Notes: a model not told the origin generated them from the letters alone. 64,000 bases of DNA from Streptomyces sp. NP160 (GCF_006335115.1 NZ_VDMJ01000031.1:1-64000), one strand, 5' to 3'. Shown: positions 16,893 to 30,930, counted from the stretch's first letter. Numbers and translations are program-made.

Positions 16893-18137
16893 TCACCGCG
16901 GCTCGCACGCCGCGGCGAGGTCGCCGTGGTAGGCGAGCACCACCGGGCCGCCGGCGCAGACCGCGCTGCGGCCCGGCTCCAGGGCGCTGCGCGCCTCGCG
17001 CCCGTGGTCGGGCGCGGCCAGGCCCAGCAGCGACTCCAGCGCCCCGGGCCCCGTGATGCGGTCCACCCGGGTGTCGGCCGGGTCCAGCCCCGCGCCCTCG
17101 GCGACGCGCCGGTAGGTCTCGTCGTAGCCCAGGACGGCGTCGGCCAGCCCCACGTCCACGGCCGTCTGCGCGTCGTACAGGTACGCGCCGAGCTGGTCGC
17201 GGACGGTGGCCTCGGGGATCCCGCGGCCCTGCGAGACCCAGGCGACGAAGGCGTCGTACTCGCGCGCCAGCCCCCTGGTCCAGACGTCCCTCTCCTCGGC
17301 GGTCATGTCGCGGTAGGGGTTGCCGAAGTCCTTGCCCCGCCCCTGCGACAGGTACTCCTGGGTGATGCCGCCCTCGGTGGTCACGCCGGGCGCCAGGAGC
17401 GACCCGGGGATGCCGGTGACGTCCCGGTAGCGCTCGAAGGGCCCGGAGATGACGCCGATGCTCCCGACCAGGCTGCCGTGGTCCACCACCACCTCGTCCG
17501 CCCCGGCCATGGCGTACATCCCGCCGGAGGCCGACAGGCCCTGCACGAACGCGGTGACCCGGTGGCCGGTGCGCTGCTGGTAGCGCTCGACGGCGTCGGC
17601 GATCGCACGCGAGCCGTGGATGGTGCCGCCGGGGGTGTTCATCTCCAGCACCAGGCCGTCGGCGTCGCCGGGACCGAGGGCGTCGATGGCCTGCGCCACC
17701 TCGTAGCCGTAGGTCGCGGCGCCGAAGGTGGCGCCGTCGCCGGTACCGCCCAGGATCGTGCCGGTCACGGGCACGGCCAGCAGGCGGCCGCTGGCGGCGG
17801 GGTCTCCCCAGACGGTCTCGGTGGGCGCCCCGGCGGCGGTCTCCCCGCCGCTGCCGGCGACCCCGGCCACGCCCGCGACCAGCCCGGCCACCAGGACACC
17901 GCCCACCAGCAGCGACACACCGCCCAGGACGACGCCGGCGCCGAGGCTGGCGCCGAGCCCGAGGCCGAACCCGCGGCGGAAGCCTCCCCGCTGGCGCTGC
18001 TGCTGGACCGGTGGGAGGGCCGGCGCGGAACCCGGTGCCCAGGCGGGCGTCGCCTCGTAGCGCTGTGGGGGCGGGGACTGCGGGACGCCGTGCGGCGGAG
18101 GCGGTCCGTAGGGGTCGTGCGGGGGCGGGGTGCTCAC
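16893..18137 (-). CDS. S49-family signal peptide peptidase-like serine protease (SppA-like)
   Basis: A 414-residue membrane protein: a Pro-rich cytoplasmic N-terminus of about 50 residues (with PPPHDPYGPPPPHG), a hydrophobic helix (about 65-95), then an extracytoplasmic S49 domain. Visible are EMNTPGGTIHGSRAIADAVE and the probable nucleophile Ser in GLSASGGMYAMAGADE, followed by VGSIGVISG. A Lys partner is not obvious, so the dyad should be checked. The family digests leftover signal peptides or membrane protein fragments. It is separated from the upstream DUF779 gene by an inverted repeat and is likely its own unit. Confidence 0.85.
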   Translation of the reverse strand: MSTPPPHDPYGPPPPHGVPQSPPPQRYEATPAWAPGSAPALPPVQQQRQRGGFRRGFGLGLGASLGAGVVLGGVSLLVGGVLVAGLVAGVAGVAGSGGETAAGAPTETVWGDPAASGRLLAVPVTGTILGGTGDGATFGAATYGYEVAQAIDALGPGDADGLVLEMNTPGGTIHGSRAIADAVERYQQRTGHRVTAFVQGLSASGGMYAMAGADEVVVDHGSLVGSIGVISGPFERYRDVTGIPGSLLAPGVTTEGGITQEYLSQGRGKDFGNPYRDMTAEERDVWTRGLAREYDAFVAWVSQGRGIPEATVRDQLGAYLYDAQTAVDVGLADAVLGYDETYRRVAEGAGLDPADTRVDRITGPGALESLLGLAAPDHGREARSALEPGRSAVCAGGPVVLAYHGDLAAACEPR

Positions 18138-18214
18138 GGTGGCGCTCCGTCATGGCTCGGTGGCAGTGCGTCGACCGTATCCCGCCGGGCGCGAACGACC
18201 GGCCAGCCGATCAT

Positions 18215-18257
18215 GCAGAAGACCCGCACCCCGGGCGCCGGAGTGCGGGTCTTCTGC
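18215..18257. repeat. Inverted repeat with GCAGAAG arms, possible terminator of the ald operon
   Basis: GCAGAAGACCCGCAC (18215-18229) is perfectly complementary to 18243-18257, with a 13-nt GC-rich loop. It lies after the DUF779 stop on the minus strand and before the S49 peptidase start. Its CATGCAGAAG edge is shared with the repeats at 34824-34882 and 35803-35881, so it may be one of a repeat family rather than only a terminator. Confidence 0.7.
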
Positions 18258-18275
18258 TCGGTCACGAGCGGAGGG

Positions 18276-18671
18276 TCAGCGGCTGCCGCGCGCCGGCTCG
18301 GCCAGGGCCACCTCGTCGTCGGTGAGCAGCCGCGACCGGATGAGGAACCTCACCCCCTCGGGGGCCTCGAGGCTGAAGCCCGCTCCCCTGCCCTTCACGA
18401 CGTCGACGGTGAGGTGGGTGTGCCGCCAGTACTCGTACTGCGACGCCGACATCCAGAACGGCGCCCCGGCCACCTCCCCCAGCAGCACGTCGGCCTCGGA
18501 GGTGATGAAGTCGCCGTCGGGGAAGCACATCGGCGACGACCCGTCGCAGCAGCCGCCGGACTGGTGGAACATCACCGGCCCGTGCTGCTCGACCAGCTGC
18601 GCCACCAGGGCCGCCGCCTCGGGGGTGATGTCCACCCTCGACGCGGCGACCCCTGCTGGACCCGTGGTCAT
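18276..18671 (-). CDS. DUF779 protein associated with aldehyde dehydrogenase
   Basis: A 131-residue soluble protein with the DUF779 signature: FHQSGGCCDGSSPMCFPDGD (Cys-rich, possible metal site) and MSASQYEYWRHTHLTVDVV. Family members are found next to acetaldehyde/aldehyde dehydrogenase genes; their role is not established. The ATG is 10 nt after the aldehyde dehydrogenase stop, so it is the second gene of that operon. The paired Cys residues and His suggest metal binding or a redox role (inference). Confidence 0.9.
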   Translation of the reverse strand: MTTGPAGVAASRVDITPEAAALVAQLVEQHGPVMFHQSGGCCDGSSPMCFPDGDFITSEADVLLGEVAGAPFWMSASQYEYWRHTHLTVDVVKGRGAGFSLEAPEGVRFLIRSRLLTDDEVALAEPARGSR

Positions 18672-18681
18672 GATCCGCCCG

Positions 18682-20199
<1,518 letters not shown>

Positions 20200-20323
20200 C
20201 GCGAACCTCCTGCTCGACCACTGTGTCGTGCTCCCCGGAAGGGGTGGCCCGATGCTGCGGCGCCGGCGGTTGGCGGGTGGTTGGTCGTTGACGGGGCCGG
20301 GGACCCGGAGGAGCATCGCCGCC

Positions 20324-20851
20324 ATGGCCGGCGGGGTCCCCGAGGTGCTGTCGGTGCCCGGTGAGCAGTACGAGGTGCGGTTGGTCGAGCCCGGGAGCGG
20401 CAGCTCCGGGCGCCTGGTCTCGGAGTGGAGCGTGGCCTCCTTCGCCGGGCCTCCCCCGCACCGCCACCCGGCGATGACGGAGTCCTGGGAGGTGCTCGCG
20501 GGCCGGATGCGAGTGACGCTGGACGGGGTCACCACGGAGATCGGGCCCGGGGAGCGCGCCTCTGCCGCGCCCGGCGTGGTGCACAGCTTCGAGAAGGCCG
20601 GCGGCGGCGTGCTGAGCTGGCGCCAGACCAACGAGCCGCCCCTGCAGCACGAGCTGCTCTACCGGCTGGAGGTGCGACGCGCGCTGCGCCGCGGTGCCAC
20701 GGGACAGCCGGGGCCGCTGCTGCTGGCGCGGATGCTCGCCGCCAGCGACGCGGTGTTCGTGGGGCCGCCGGTCGCTGCCCAGCGGGTGCTCGTCGCGCTC
20801 GGCCGGTGGCTCAACCGGCGCGACGGGACCACCGCGCACCTGGCCGCCTGA
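20324..20851 (+). CDS. Cupin-domain protein
   Basis: A 175-residue protein with a single cupin fold: [20 protein letters not shown] (first metal-binding motif with H-x-H and E) and [13 protein letters not shown] (second motif with H). A C-terminal helical region of about 60 residues follows. Function unknown; small metal-binding cupins are often sensors or isomerases. ATG 20324 is chosen because GGAGGA lies 11 nt upstream. It is divergent from the ald operon with a 124-nt shared gap and convergent with the GAF regulator, so it may belong to the same response. Confidence 0.75.
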   Translation: MAGGVPEVLSVPGEQYEVRLVEPGSGSSGRLVSEWSVASFAGPPPHRHPAMTESWEVLAGRMRVTLDGVTTEIGPGERASAAPGVVHSFEKAGGGVLSWRQTNEPPLQHELLYRLEVRRALRRGATGQPGPLLLARMLAASDAVFVGPPVAAQRVLVALGRWLNRRDGTTAHLAA

Positions 20852-20908
20852 GGTGCGGCCGGCAGGCCCCGCGGCGGCGTGCGCCTCAGCGGCTCACGTG
20901 TCGGCGGC

Positions 20909-22138
20909 TCACAGGTCGGCGGCGGCCAGGCGCGCGGCCAGCAGCGCCCGGGACGGCTCCCCCGCGGGCACCGCGGCCAGCGCGGCGGCGAGCACCTCGG
21001 CGTCCCACGGGCAGGTGCGCGCCCAGCGCAGCGCCGCCTCCGCGGCCGGCGCGGCGAGCAGCGCCTCCCGGACGGCGCACGTGACGTAGCTGGCGGTCTG
21101 GCGCAGCTCCGGCGACTCCGTGCCGGCCAGGAGGTCACCGCCGTAGTGCTCGGCGGCCGCGGTCGGCTCGCCCTGGGCGACGGCGTCGAGGACGGCGTCG
21201 ACGTCCGTGCGCACGGGCAGCGCCAGGCGGTAGGGCCGGGAGGTCAGCGCACCGCCGAGCGCGGCGCGCACGTGGCTGACCTCCGCCTTCAGCGTGGAGG
21301 TGGTGACGGGGGCGTCACCGTAGAGCGAGGCGTGCAGCTCCGGCAGCGAGAGGCCCTCGGGGTGCAGCGCCAGGAGTGCGAGCACCTCCAGCTGGCGCCG
21401 CGTCAGGGACAGGCGGCGACCGCCCAGGCGCGCCTCCCCCGCCCCGAGCAGTCGCAGCTCCAGCACGGGCTGCCCGGCGGGTCCGGACGCGCCGGGCGAG
21501 GACGGCTGGGCCGTGGACGCCGCGTGCTGCACCAGCTGGGCCAGCGCCCCGGCCGTGGCCGGCCCCAGGGGCTGCGCGCGGTCCCAGGTGGTGGACAGGT
21601 CGACGACGCCGAGGGCGCGGCCCGTGCGCTCGTCGTAGACCGGCGCCGCCCAGCAGACCCACCCCTCGACGGCGTGCGCGAAGTGCTCGGCGGACCACAC
21701 CGTGGACAGCTGCCCGGTCCGCAGGGCCAGGTCGAGGGCGTTGGTGCCGACGCTGGCCTCGTCCCAGCGACCCCCGGGCGCGAAGCCGACGGACTCGGCG
21801 CGCCGTCGCATCACCCGCCCGGCGGAGGTCCACAGGATGCGGGCGGAGGCGTCGGTGACGGCGACGACGAGGTCGCCGTCCTCCGCGGCGCGAGCCAGCT
21901 GCGGCCCCATGACGCGCACGGCGTGCTGCAGCGGCGAGCCGCGCCACGCGCGCTCGACGTCCTGGGGGTCCGCCATGGGCGCCACGTCCAGGTCGGGTGC
22001 CACGGTGGCGGCCGACCGCGCCCAGCTGGCGCGGATCTCCTCGCGCACCGCGTCCGGGCCGGAGGTCCGGGCTCGCAGCGCTCCGCGCGCCGAGGCGATC
22101 TCGGCGCGGCGTCGCCGCGCCTCCACCGTCACCGTCAC
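20909..22138 (-). CDS. GAF-domain transcriptional regulator with C-terminal winged helix
   Basis: A 409-residue regulator. Residues about 30-210 form an AcoR-type N-terminal region with a GAF domain (EIRASWARSAA, WDEASVGTNALDLALRTGQ, VWSAEHFAHAVEGWVCWAAP, VVDLSTTWD). After a Ser/Pro/Gly linker comes an OmpR/BTAD-like winged helix (LTRRQLEVLALLALHPEGLS, TLKAEVSHVRAALGG). It lacks the AAA+ sigma-54 domain of true AcoR. In actinobacteria this architecture is repeatedly found beside ald-DUF779, so control of the aldehyde dehydrogenase operon is likely. GGGGAGG lies about 6 nt before the GTG. Confidence 0.82.
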   Translation of the reverse strand: MTVTVEARRRRAEIASARGALRARTSGPDAVREEIRASWARSAATVAPDLDVAPMADPQDVERAWRGSPLQHAVRVMGPQLARAAEDGDLVVAVTDASARILWTSAGRVMRRRAESVGFAPGGRWDEASVGTNALDLALRTGQLSTVWSAEHFAHAVEGWVCWAAPVYDERTGRALGVVDLSTTWDRAQPLGPATAGALAQLVQHAASTAQPSSPGASGPAGQPVLELRLLGAGEARLGGRRLSLTRRQLEVLALLALHPEGLSLPELHASLYGDAPVTTSTLKAEVSHVRAALGGALTSRPYRLALPVRTDVDAVLDAVAQGEPTAAAEHYGGDLLAGTESPELRQTASYVTCAVREALLAAPAAEAALRWARTCPWDAEVLAAALAAVPAGEPSRALLAARLAAADL

Positions 22139-22185
22139 AGGGCCTCCCCCGCCGCTCGGCCCGGCGTCGTCGCGCGGGCCTGCGG

Positions 22186-23154
22186 TCAGGGTAGGTCGGA
22201 GGGGTCCGTGAGCACCAGGAGCGGCCTGACGGCCCCGTCGCGCTCCTCCACGAGGGCGACCAGCTGCTCACCGGGACCGAGCACCGCCACCGGCCCGGCC
22301 GGGTCGGCGCCGGGGACGGCGGGCGCGGGGTCGAGGGAGCCCGCCGCCAGCCGCTGCCCCATCGCCAGCCGCCGGGCCAGGACGGCGTCCACGTGGCTGA
22401 CGGGGAAGACCCGCCGCGCGGCGTCCGCCATCCCCAGCAGGTGCGCCGCGGCGCCGTCCTCGACGAGGCGGTCGAGGGCCACGGCGCCCTCCACGCCGAA
22501 GGTGCCCACGCGGGAGCGCCGCAGCGCGGTGAGCGACCCGCCGACCCCGAGCGCCGCCCCGGCGTCGCGCGCCAGCGCCCTCACGTAGGTCCCGGAGCTG
22601 ACCACCACGCGGACGTCGGCGTCCAGGGCGGCGACGTCCGGGGCCCGCTCGTCGCGGGCGGGACGGACGTCGAGCACCTCGAAGGCGCTGACCACCACGG
22701 GGCGCGCCTGCAGCACCACCTCCTGGCCGGCCCGGACCAGGGCGTGCGCGCGCTGCCCGTCCACCTTCTTGGCGCTGACGGTGCTGGGCACCTGGTCGAA
22801 GGCACCGGTGAGGGCCGCGGCAGCCCGCTCGACGTCGGCCCTGCCCAGGTGGGACGCGTCCGCGCGCGAGAGCACGTCGCCCTCGGCGTCGTCGGTGTGG
22901 GTGGCCACCCCGAAGCGCACCGTGGCCAGGTACTCCTTCTCCGCGCCCACGAGGTGGGTCAGCAGCCGCGTGGCCCGCTCGACGCCCACGAGCAGCACGC
23001 CCGTGGCCGCGGGGTCGAGCGTGCCGGCGTGCCCGACGCGGCGGGTGCCGGCGGCACGGCGGACGCGGGAGACGACGTCGTGGCTGGTCATCCCCGACGG
23101 CTTGTCGACGACGACGAGACCGCTGGGGGCCGGGCCGGATCGGCGCTGCTGCAC
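22186..23154 (-). CDS. truB: tRNA pseudouridine(55) synthase
   Basis: Converts U55 of the tRNA T-loop to pseudouridine. The 322-residue protein has the TruB signature VVDKPSGMTSHDVVSRVRRA, the catalytic Asp in VGHAGTLDPAATGVLLVGV, TVSAKKVDGQRAHALVRAGQ, and VSSGTYVRALARDAGAALG. A C-terminal extension of about 60 residues (PUA-like) ends in VLTDPSD. GGGAGGG lies about 8 nt before the GTG. It is the last gene of the rbfA-truB part of the operon order, with a GGDEF-EAL gene on the other strand between it and rbfA. Confidence 0.95.
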   Translation of the reverse strand: MQQRRSGPAPSGLVVVDKPSGMTSHDVVSRVRRAAGTRRVGHAGTLDPAATGVLLVGVERATRLLTHLVGAEKEYLATVRFGVATHTDDAEGDVLSRADASHLGRADVERAAAALTGAFDQVPSTVSAKKVDGQRAHALVRAGQEVVLQARPVVVSAFEVLDVRPARDERAPDVAALDADVRVVVSSGTYVRALARDAGAALGVGGSLTALRRSRVGTFGVEGAVALDRLVEDGAAAHLLGMADAARRVFPVSHVDAVLARRLAMGQRLAAGSLDPAPAVPGADPAGPVAVLGPGEQLVALVEERDGAVRPLLVLTDPSDLP

Positions 23155-23267
23155 GCGGCCACCCTCCCAGGCGCTGCGAGGGGTCCCCCGGACGGGTGCA
23201 CCCGCGCGTGCGCGCCGACACCCACCCCCTCGAGGCCAGCCCGCGGGGGACCGATGAGGGGGACGTG

Positions 23268-25055
23268 ATGCGGCGCTCGGCAGCGAGCCGCCCCGGGATG
23301 CCCGTGGCGGTCGCCCCCCACGTGCTCGCCCGCACGACGGGGGCGCTCTACGCCGCCGGCGGACTCGCCACGCTGCTCGCCGCGCTCGCCGACCCGGCGA
23401 GCAGCGCCGCGCTCTTCGCCGTCGCCGCGACGGCCCTCGCGACGGGTGGCGTCGTGCTGCGCTGGGGCTCGCGCATCCCGCACGGCGCGTTCCACGTCCT
23501 CGTCGCGGCCGGCAGCACTCTGATCGCCACCGCGGTGTCCACCGCCCCCAGCAGCCTCACGGCGGTGGTGCTGGCGAGCGTCTACACGTTCGTGGCGATC
23601 GACGTCTTCTACTACTTCCGAGGTGGTGCTGCCCTCGCGCAGCTGGCCCTCCTGCTCGCCCTGGCCGCGTGGTCGAGCCTGGAGCGCGGCGTCGCTCCGC
23701 TCGTGGTGACGGCGCTGGAGGTGGTGGTGCTGGCGGTGGCCTTCGTCATCGGCGACCTGGCCGCGCGCGCGTCGTTCGCGCGCCGGGACCACCTCACCGG
23801 CCTCCTCAACCGCCGCAGCTTCGAGGAGGCGGTCGACGAGGCCGTCGCGGACGCCGAGCGGACCGGCTCCCCGGTGGTGCTCGCGCTCTTGGACGTCGAC
23901 CACTTCAAGGGCGTCAACGACAGCCGCGGGCACGCCGTCGGTGACGAGCTGCTGCGCCACCTGGCGAGCCACCTGGTCGAGCACCTGCCGGGCGAGGCAC
24001 GGGTCGCCCGGCTCGGTGGCGACGAGTTCGCGGTGCTGCTGGTGCGCACGCCCGAGGAGAAGGCGCTGGAGGTGCTCGAGCGCGCACGGACCGCCGCAGG
24101 GCACCCCCTCTCCCTCGGCGCGGCGGGCCGGCTGCCGCAGGAGCCGACGAGCGAGCTGGCGCGCCGGGCCGACGCTGCCCTGTACCGGGCCAAGCAGCTG
24201 GGCCGCGACAGGTCCGAGCTGGCCGACGCGGCCAGCGGACACCTGGCGCGAGACCTCGCCGCGGCACTGGCCGACCCCGCCGGCGGTGGGCTGCACGTCG
24301 TCCTGCAGCCGGTGGTGGCCGTGGCGAGCGGGGAGGCGCTGGGCGTCGAGGCGCTGCTGCGGTGGGACCACCCGGCGCGCGGCGCGGTGCCGCCCGCGGA
24401 GTTCGTCCACGTCGCCGAGCGCGCGGGGCTCGTCCGCTCGCTCGGCGCGTTCGCGCGGCGCAGCGCCTTCCGCGAGGTGGCGCTGCTGCGCACCCACCGC
24501 CCGGACCTCGTGCTGACGGTGAACGCCTCCGGTCACGAGCTGGTCGACGACGGGTACGCCGCAGCGCTGCTCGCTGAGCTGTCCGCCGCGGGTCTGCCCC
24601 CGGAGTCGCTCGTGGTGGAGGTCACCGAGAGCGTCGTCGAGGGCAGCTCAGCGGCAGCGCTGACCACCCTGGAGGGCCTGCGCACGAGGGGGGTGCGGGT
24701 CGCCGTCGACGACTTCGGCGCCGGCTACTCCACCTTCTCCCGGCTGACCGAGGTGCCTGCCGACTACCTCAAGCTCGACGGCGCCCTGCTGGCCGCGGCC
24801 AGCACCTCGGAGCGTCACCGGAGGCTGTTCGAGGCGGCCCTCGGTGTCGGCGCGGCCCTGGGGATGGACGTGGTGGCCGAGGGCGTCGAGACGCCCGAGC
24901 ACGCTCGCCTGCTCGCCCAGCTGGGCTGCCGGTACGCCCAGGGGTACCACTACGGGCGCCCGGAGCGCGCTGGGCAGCTCCTCGCCCGGTGGTCGGCTGC
25001 GGGGTCCACCGCCGAGGCCGGGCCGGCCTCTGCCCTCGACGCGGTGACCGCCTAG
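23268..25055 (+). CDS. Membrane-bound GGDEF-EAL protein (cyclic di-GMP turnover)
   Basis: A 595-residue protein. About six N-terminal hydrophobic helices (residues about 15-170) form a membrane sensor. The GGDEF domain follows ([16 protein letters not shown], then [11 protein letters not shown] at about residue 249), then an EAL domain. EAL motifs present are [11 protein letters not shown], the Asn in [31 protein letters not shown] and AEGVETPEH. Both catalytic sites therefore look intact. It can make or degrade c-di-GMP; the net direction is not predictable. ATG 23268 has GAGGGGG upstream. Its stop overlaps that of convergent rbfA. Confidence 0.93.
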   Translation: MRRSAASRPGMPVAVAPHVLARTTGALYAAGGLATLLAALADPASSAALFAVAATALATGGVVLRWGSRIPHGAFHVLVAAGSTLIATAVSTAPSSLTAVVLASVYTFVAIDVFYYFRGGAALAQLALLLALAAWSSLERGVAPLVVTALEVVVLAVAFVIGDLAARASFARRDHLTGLLNRRSFEEAVDEAVADAERTGSPVVLALLDVDHFKGVNDSRGHAVGDELLRHLASHLVEHLPGEARVARLGGDEFAVLLVRTPEEKALEVLERARTAAGHPLSLGAAGRLPQEPTSELARRADAALYRAKQLGRDRSELADAASGHLARDLAAALADPAGGGLHVVLQPVVAVASGEALGVEALLRWDHPARGAVPPAEFVHVAERAGLVRSLGAFARRSAFREVALLRTHRPDLVLTVNASGHELVDDGYAAALLAELSAAGLPPESLVVEVTESVVEGSSAAALTTLEGLRTRGVRVAVDDFGAGYSTFSRLTEVPADYLKLDGALLAAASTSERHRRLFEAALGVGAALGMDVVAEGVETPEHARLLAQLGCRYAQGYHYGRPERAGQLLARWSAAGSTAEAGPASALDAVTA

Positions 25056-25528
25056 CGGCGGTCTTCCCCGTCCTCGGCGTCGTCCTCGGTCTCGGCCTCG
25101 TCGTCGTGCTCGACGGGCTTGCGGTACGGGTACTCGTCGCCGGCGTAGGTGGCGCCGGACGCGAGGGCCGCGACCTCGGCGTCGCGGGCCGCGGTCTTCA
25201 CGAGCACGTCGTCGAAGTGCGCTGAGGTCTCTGGGAGCGCGTCGGCGATGAACTCCAGCGTCGGGGTGAGCCGGACGCCGGTGCGACGGCCCACCTCCGA
25301 GCGCAGCACGCCCTTGGCGCTGGCGAGGGCGGCGGCCGTGCCGGCGCGCGCCTCGTCGTCGCCGTAGACGGTGTAGAAGACCGTCGCGTGCTGCAGGTCG
25401 CCGGTGACGCGCGCGTCGGTGACGGTGATGAAGCCCAGGCGCGGGTCCTTGATGCGGCGCTCGAGGGTCTCGGCGACGACGACCTTGATGCGGTCGGCGA
25501 GCTTGCGGGCGCGTGCCGGGTCGGCCAC
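25052..25528 (-). CDS. rbfA: 30S ribosome-binding factor A
   Basis: Assists 16S rRNA 5'-end maturation and cold adaptation. The 158-residue protein begins with [20 protein letters not shown] and has the family core [30 protein letters not shown] and [20 protein letters not shown] charged, acidic C-terminal tail rich in Glu and Asp follows, longer than in E. coli but usual in actinobacteria. It lies 17 nt after the DUF503 gene, in the infB operon. Confidence 0.95.
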   Translation of the reverse strand: MADPARARKLADRIKVVVAETLERRIKDPRLGFITVTDARVTGDLQHATVFYTVYGDDEARAGTAAALASAKGVLRSEVGRRTGVRLTPTLEFIADALPETSAHFDDVLVKTAARDAEVAALASGATYAGDEYPYRKPVEHDDEAETEDDAEDGEDRR

Positions 25529-25545
25529 GGCTTCCTCCAGGTGGT

Positions 25546-25836
25546 TCAGTCGTCGTCGCTGTGGATCATGGTGTGGGCGGAGAGCAGCTGCACCTCGGGG
25601 TCGTCGAGGACGACCCGCTCGGCGGCGTCCAGGACGCGCTGCACGTGGGAGACGTCACCGGCGACCACGCCGACCGACAGCTCGGCCCGGCGGTGCAGGT
25701 CCTGGTGGCCGGTCTCCGCGGCGCTCACCTCCAGCCGCCTGAGCTGGGCCAGCAGCGGGCGCACCACGGCCCGCTTGTGCTTGAGGGAGTGGACGTCGCC
25801 CAGGAGCAGGTCGACGACGAGGGCGCCTACGTACAC
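25546..25836 (-). CDS. DUF503 (YlxP-like) protein
   Basis: A 96-residue ferredoxin-like fold protein with the signature [20 protein letters not shown], followed by KRAVVRPLL and a C-terminal [12 protein letters not shown]. It is conserved between infB and rbfA in actinobacteria and Firmicutes. A role in ribosome biogenesis is suspected but unproven. The GTG at 25836 is chosen because the family begins exactly here. A long inverted repeat lies between infB and this gene. Confidence 0.85.
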   Translation of the reverse strand: MYVGALVVDLLLGDVHSLKHKRAVVRPLLAQLRRLEVSAAETGHQDLHRRAELSVGVVAGDVSHVQRVLDAAERVVLDDPEVQLLSAHTMIHSDDD

Positions 25837-25866
25837 GGTGGTCGGCTCCGCACGGAGGACCCCCCG

Positions 25867-25916
25867 GTGATCACGGGCGTCCGCCACGGGTGAGGGTGGC
25901 GGACGCCCATGATCAC
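25867..25916. repeat. 21-bp inverted repeat between infB and DUF503
   Basis: Arms 25867-25887 and 25896-25916 contain GGCGTCCGCCAC and its complement and end in GTGATCAC. There is one non-pairing position on the plus strand, which is a G-U pair in the minus-strand (operon) RNA. The loop is 8 nt. It lies within the infB operon, so it is either a partial terminator that tunes downstream expression or a repeat element. It shares the ATGATCAC arm core with the repeat at 53863-53945. Confidence 0.75.
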
Positions 25917-25928
25917 GGTCGGGAGGGG

Positions 25929-28883
<2,955 letters not shown>

Positions 28884-28943
28884 ATCTCTCCTCATCCGGT
28901 CCGGGCCGGAGAGGCCTGGACCGTCGTCAGTGCTGGGGGGTGC

Positions 28944-29360
28944 TCATCGCTGGAGGCTCATCGGGTGCCCATCAGGTGATGACCCGCTCTCGGTTCTCGT
29001 CGGACGGTCGGACTGGTGGTGCTGGTCGTGCTGTGGTGCTGGTGCCTCCGCCTGCTGCTGCAGGTGCTCCCGGACGGCGCCGGCGTCGAGCGGCCCCGCC
29101 AGGCGGAGGGCCCGGGGGAACGCGCGCCGGCGCTCCGCGAGGTCCAGGCAGGCCGGTGAGGGGTGCAACCAGGCTCCCCGCCCCGGCAGCCGGGCACCGG
29201 GATCGGGGAGGAGGACCGATGGGCCCCCGCTCCGGTCCGCGACGACGCGCAGCAACCGCGACCGGTCACCCCGCTGGCGGCAGCCCACGCACGTCCGCTG
29301 CGGCTCGAGGCGAGCTGCGCGCGGGGTGGTCGGATGCACGGCGGAGGGGCCGGCGCTCAC
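28944..29360 (-). CDS. rnpM: RNase P modulator RnpM (YlxR, DUF448)
   Basis: A 138-residue protein with the YlxR motif RTCVGCRQRGDRSRLLRVV near residues 22-40 and GRGAWLHPSPACLDLAERRR further on. The family binds RNA; YlxR was shown in other bacteria to modulate RNase P. The C-terminal about 40 residues are Gln/His/Ser/Asp-rich and poorly conserved. It starts 4 nt after the nusA stop and precedes infB, the standard nusA-rnpM-infB order. Confidence 0.88.
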   Translation of the reverse strand: MSAGPSAVHPTTPRAARLEPQRTCVGCRQRGDRSRLLRVVADRSGGPSVLLPDPGARLPGRGAWLHPSPACLDLAERRRAFPRALRLAGPLDAGAVREHLQQQAEAPAPQHDQHHQSDRPTRTESGSSPDGHPMSLQR

Positions 29361-29364
29361 CAGT

Positions 29365-30378
29365 CTAACGCTCCCGGCGTCCGGAGGCTTCCGCCCGGTT
29401 CCCGCCCTGGTCGACCTCGGCGTCGGAGCGGATGTCGATGCGCCACCCCGTCAGGCGCGCGGCCAGGCGGGCGTTCTGCCCCTCCTTGCCGATCGCCAGC
29501 GACAGCTGGAAGTCGGGGACGACGACGCGAGCGGCGCGAGCGGCGGCGTCGACCACCTCCACCGACACCACGCGGGAGGGCGACAGCGCGTTGCCGACGA
29601 AGCGGGCCGGGTCGTCGTCCCAGTCCACGATGTCGATCTTCTCGCCGTGCAGCTCGGTCATGACCGCCCGCACGCGCGCGCCCATCGGGCCGATGCAGGC
29701 GCCCTTGGGGTTGACGCCCGAGCGGGTGGCGCGCACGGCCACCTTGGTGCGGTGCCCGGCCTCGCGGGCCAGCGCCATGATCTCCACGGTGCCGTCGGCG
29801 ACCTCCGGGACCTCCAGCGCGAACAGCGCGCGCACCAGGTCCGGGTGGGTCCGCGAGACGGTGATGGAGGGGCCCTTGGGAGTGCGGCGCACCGAGACCA
29901 CGAAGGCCCGCAGGCGCTGGCCGTGCACGTACCGCTCCCCCGGCACCTGCTCGCTGGGCGGCATGACCGCCTCGACGCCGCCCACCTCCAGGTGCACCAG
30001 GCGCGGGTCGTGGCCCTGCTGGACGATCCCGCTGATGACGTCGCCCTCGCGGCCCGCGAAGGCGCCCAGCACCTGCTCGTCCTCGGCGGCCCGCAGCCGC
30101 TGCAGGATCACCTGGCGCGCGGTGCCGGCGGCCACGCGGCCGAAGCCCTTGGGGGTGTCGTCGAACTCGCGCAGCACCTGCCCGGACTCGTCCACCTCCG
30201 CGGCGAGCACCACGACGTGGCCGGTCTTCCGGTCGAGCTCCACCCGGGCGCGGGGCTCGGACCCCTCGGTGCGGTGGTAGGCCACGAGCAGCGCCTGCTC
30301 GATGGCCGTCACCAGCACGTCGAGGGGGATCTCCCGCTCGCGCTCCACGGCGCGCAGCGCCGCCATGTCGATGTCCAC
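29365..30378 (-). CDS. nusA: Transcription termination/antitermination factor NusA
   Basis: Binds RNA polymerase and nascent RNA to control pausing and termination. The 337-residue protein has an N-terminal RNAP-binding domain, an S1 domain (about 115-180, [20 protein letters not shown]), and two KH domains (with [20 protein letters not shown] and [20 protein letters not shown]). It lacks C-terminal acidic repeats, as usual in actinobacteria. The GTG at 30378 comes 1 nt after the rimP stop, with GAGGACGAGGA inside the rimP end acting as ribosome-binding site. Confidence 0.95.
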   Translation of the reverse strand: MDIDMAALRAVEREREIPLDVLVTAIEQALLVAYHRTEGSEPRARVELDRKTGHVVVLAAEVDESGQVLREFDDTPKGFGRVAAGTARQVILQRLRAAEDEQVLGAFAGREGDVISGIVQQGHDPRLVHLEVGGVEAVMPPSEQVPGERYVHGQRLRAFVVSVRRTPKGPSITVSRTHPDLVRALFALEVPEVADGTVEIMALAREAGHRTKVAVRATRSGVNPKGACIGPMGARVRAVMTELHGEKIDIVDWDDDPARFVGNALSPSRVVSVEVVDAAARAARVVVPDFQLSLAIGKEGQNARLAARLTGWRIDIRSDAEVDQGGNRAEASGRRER

Positions 30379-30379
30379 G

Positions 30380-30919
30380 TCAGTCCTCGTCCTCGTCCAG
30401 CTCGTCGATCTCGTCGTCGGCGTCGTCGTCGGCGGCGGCCCCGGCCGCACGGCCGAACTCCACCTGCACGCGGCCGGTGCCCAGCTCGTCCCAGGCGGCG
30501 CGGCGCTGCTCGCCGTCCACGTCGAGCACGACCCCGCCGTCGTCCACGGCCACGACGCGGCCGGTGGTGGCGACGCCCGCCACGGGCACCGCCACGAGGC
30601 GCGTGCGCGCCCGGGACCAGTGCCGGCGCTCGGTGAGGGGGCGGGAGACGCCCGGGGACCCGACCTCGAGGACGTAGGGGCGGTCACCGAGGACGCCGTC
30701 CACGGAGTCCATCGCGGCGCTCACGGCGCGGGAGACCGCGGCGAGCTGGTCGGAGGACACCGCGCCGACGGCGTCGTCGGGGAGGTCCACGACCACGCGG
30801 ACCACCGTGCGGGCACCGGCGCGGGCCAGCTCGACCTCCTCCAGCACGAGGCCGCTGCTGGTGACGGCGGGCTGGACGGCGGCGACGACGCGGTCGTGCA
30901 CGGCCTGGGGGGCTGGCAC
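30380..30919 (-). CDS. rimP: Ribosome maturation factor RimP
   Basis: Required for 30S subunit maturation. The 179-residue protein shows [26 protein letters not shown], and [19 protein letters not shown], all typical of RimP/YhbC. The C-terminal tail is strongly acidic ([14 protein letters not shown]). CAGGAG lies about 6 nt before the GTG at 30919, which fixes the start. It is the first gene of the rimP-nusA-rnpM-infB-DUF503-rbfA operon; the 163-nt gap to the divergent lipoprotein gene holds the promoter. Confidence 0.92.
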   Translation of the reverse strand: MPAPQAVHDRVVAAVQPAVTSSGLVLEEVELARAGARTVVRVVVDLPDDAVGAVSSDQLAAVSRAVSAAMDSVDGVLGDRPYVLEVGSPGVSRPLTERRHWSRARTRLVAVPVAGVATTGRVVAVDDGGVVLDVDGEQRRAAWDELGTGRVQVEFGRAAGAAADDDADDEIDELDEDED

Positions 30920-30930
30920 CGGGGCTCCTG

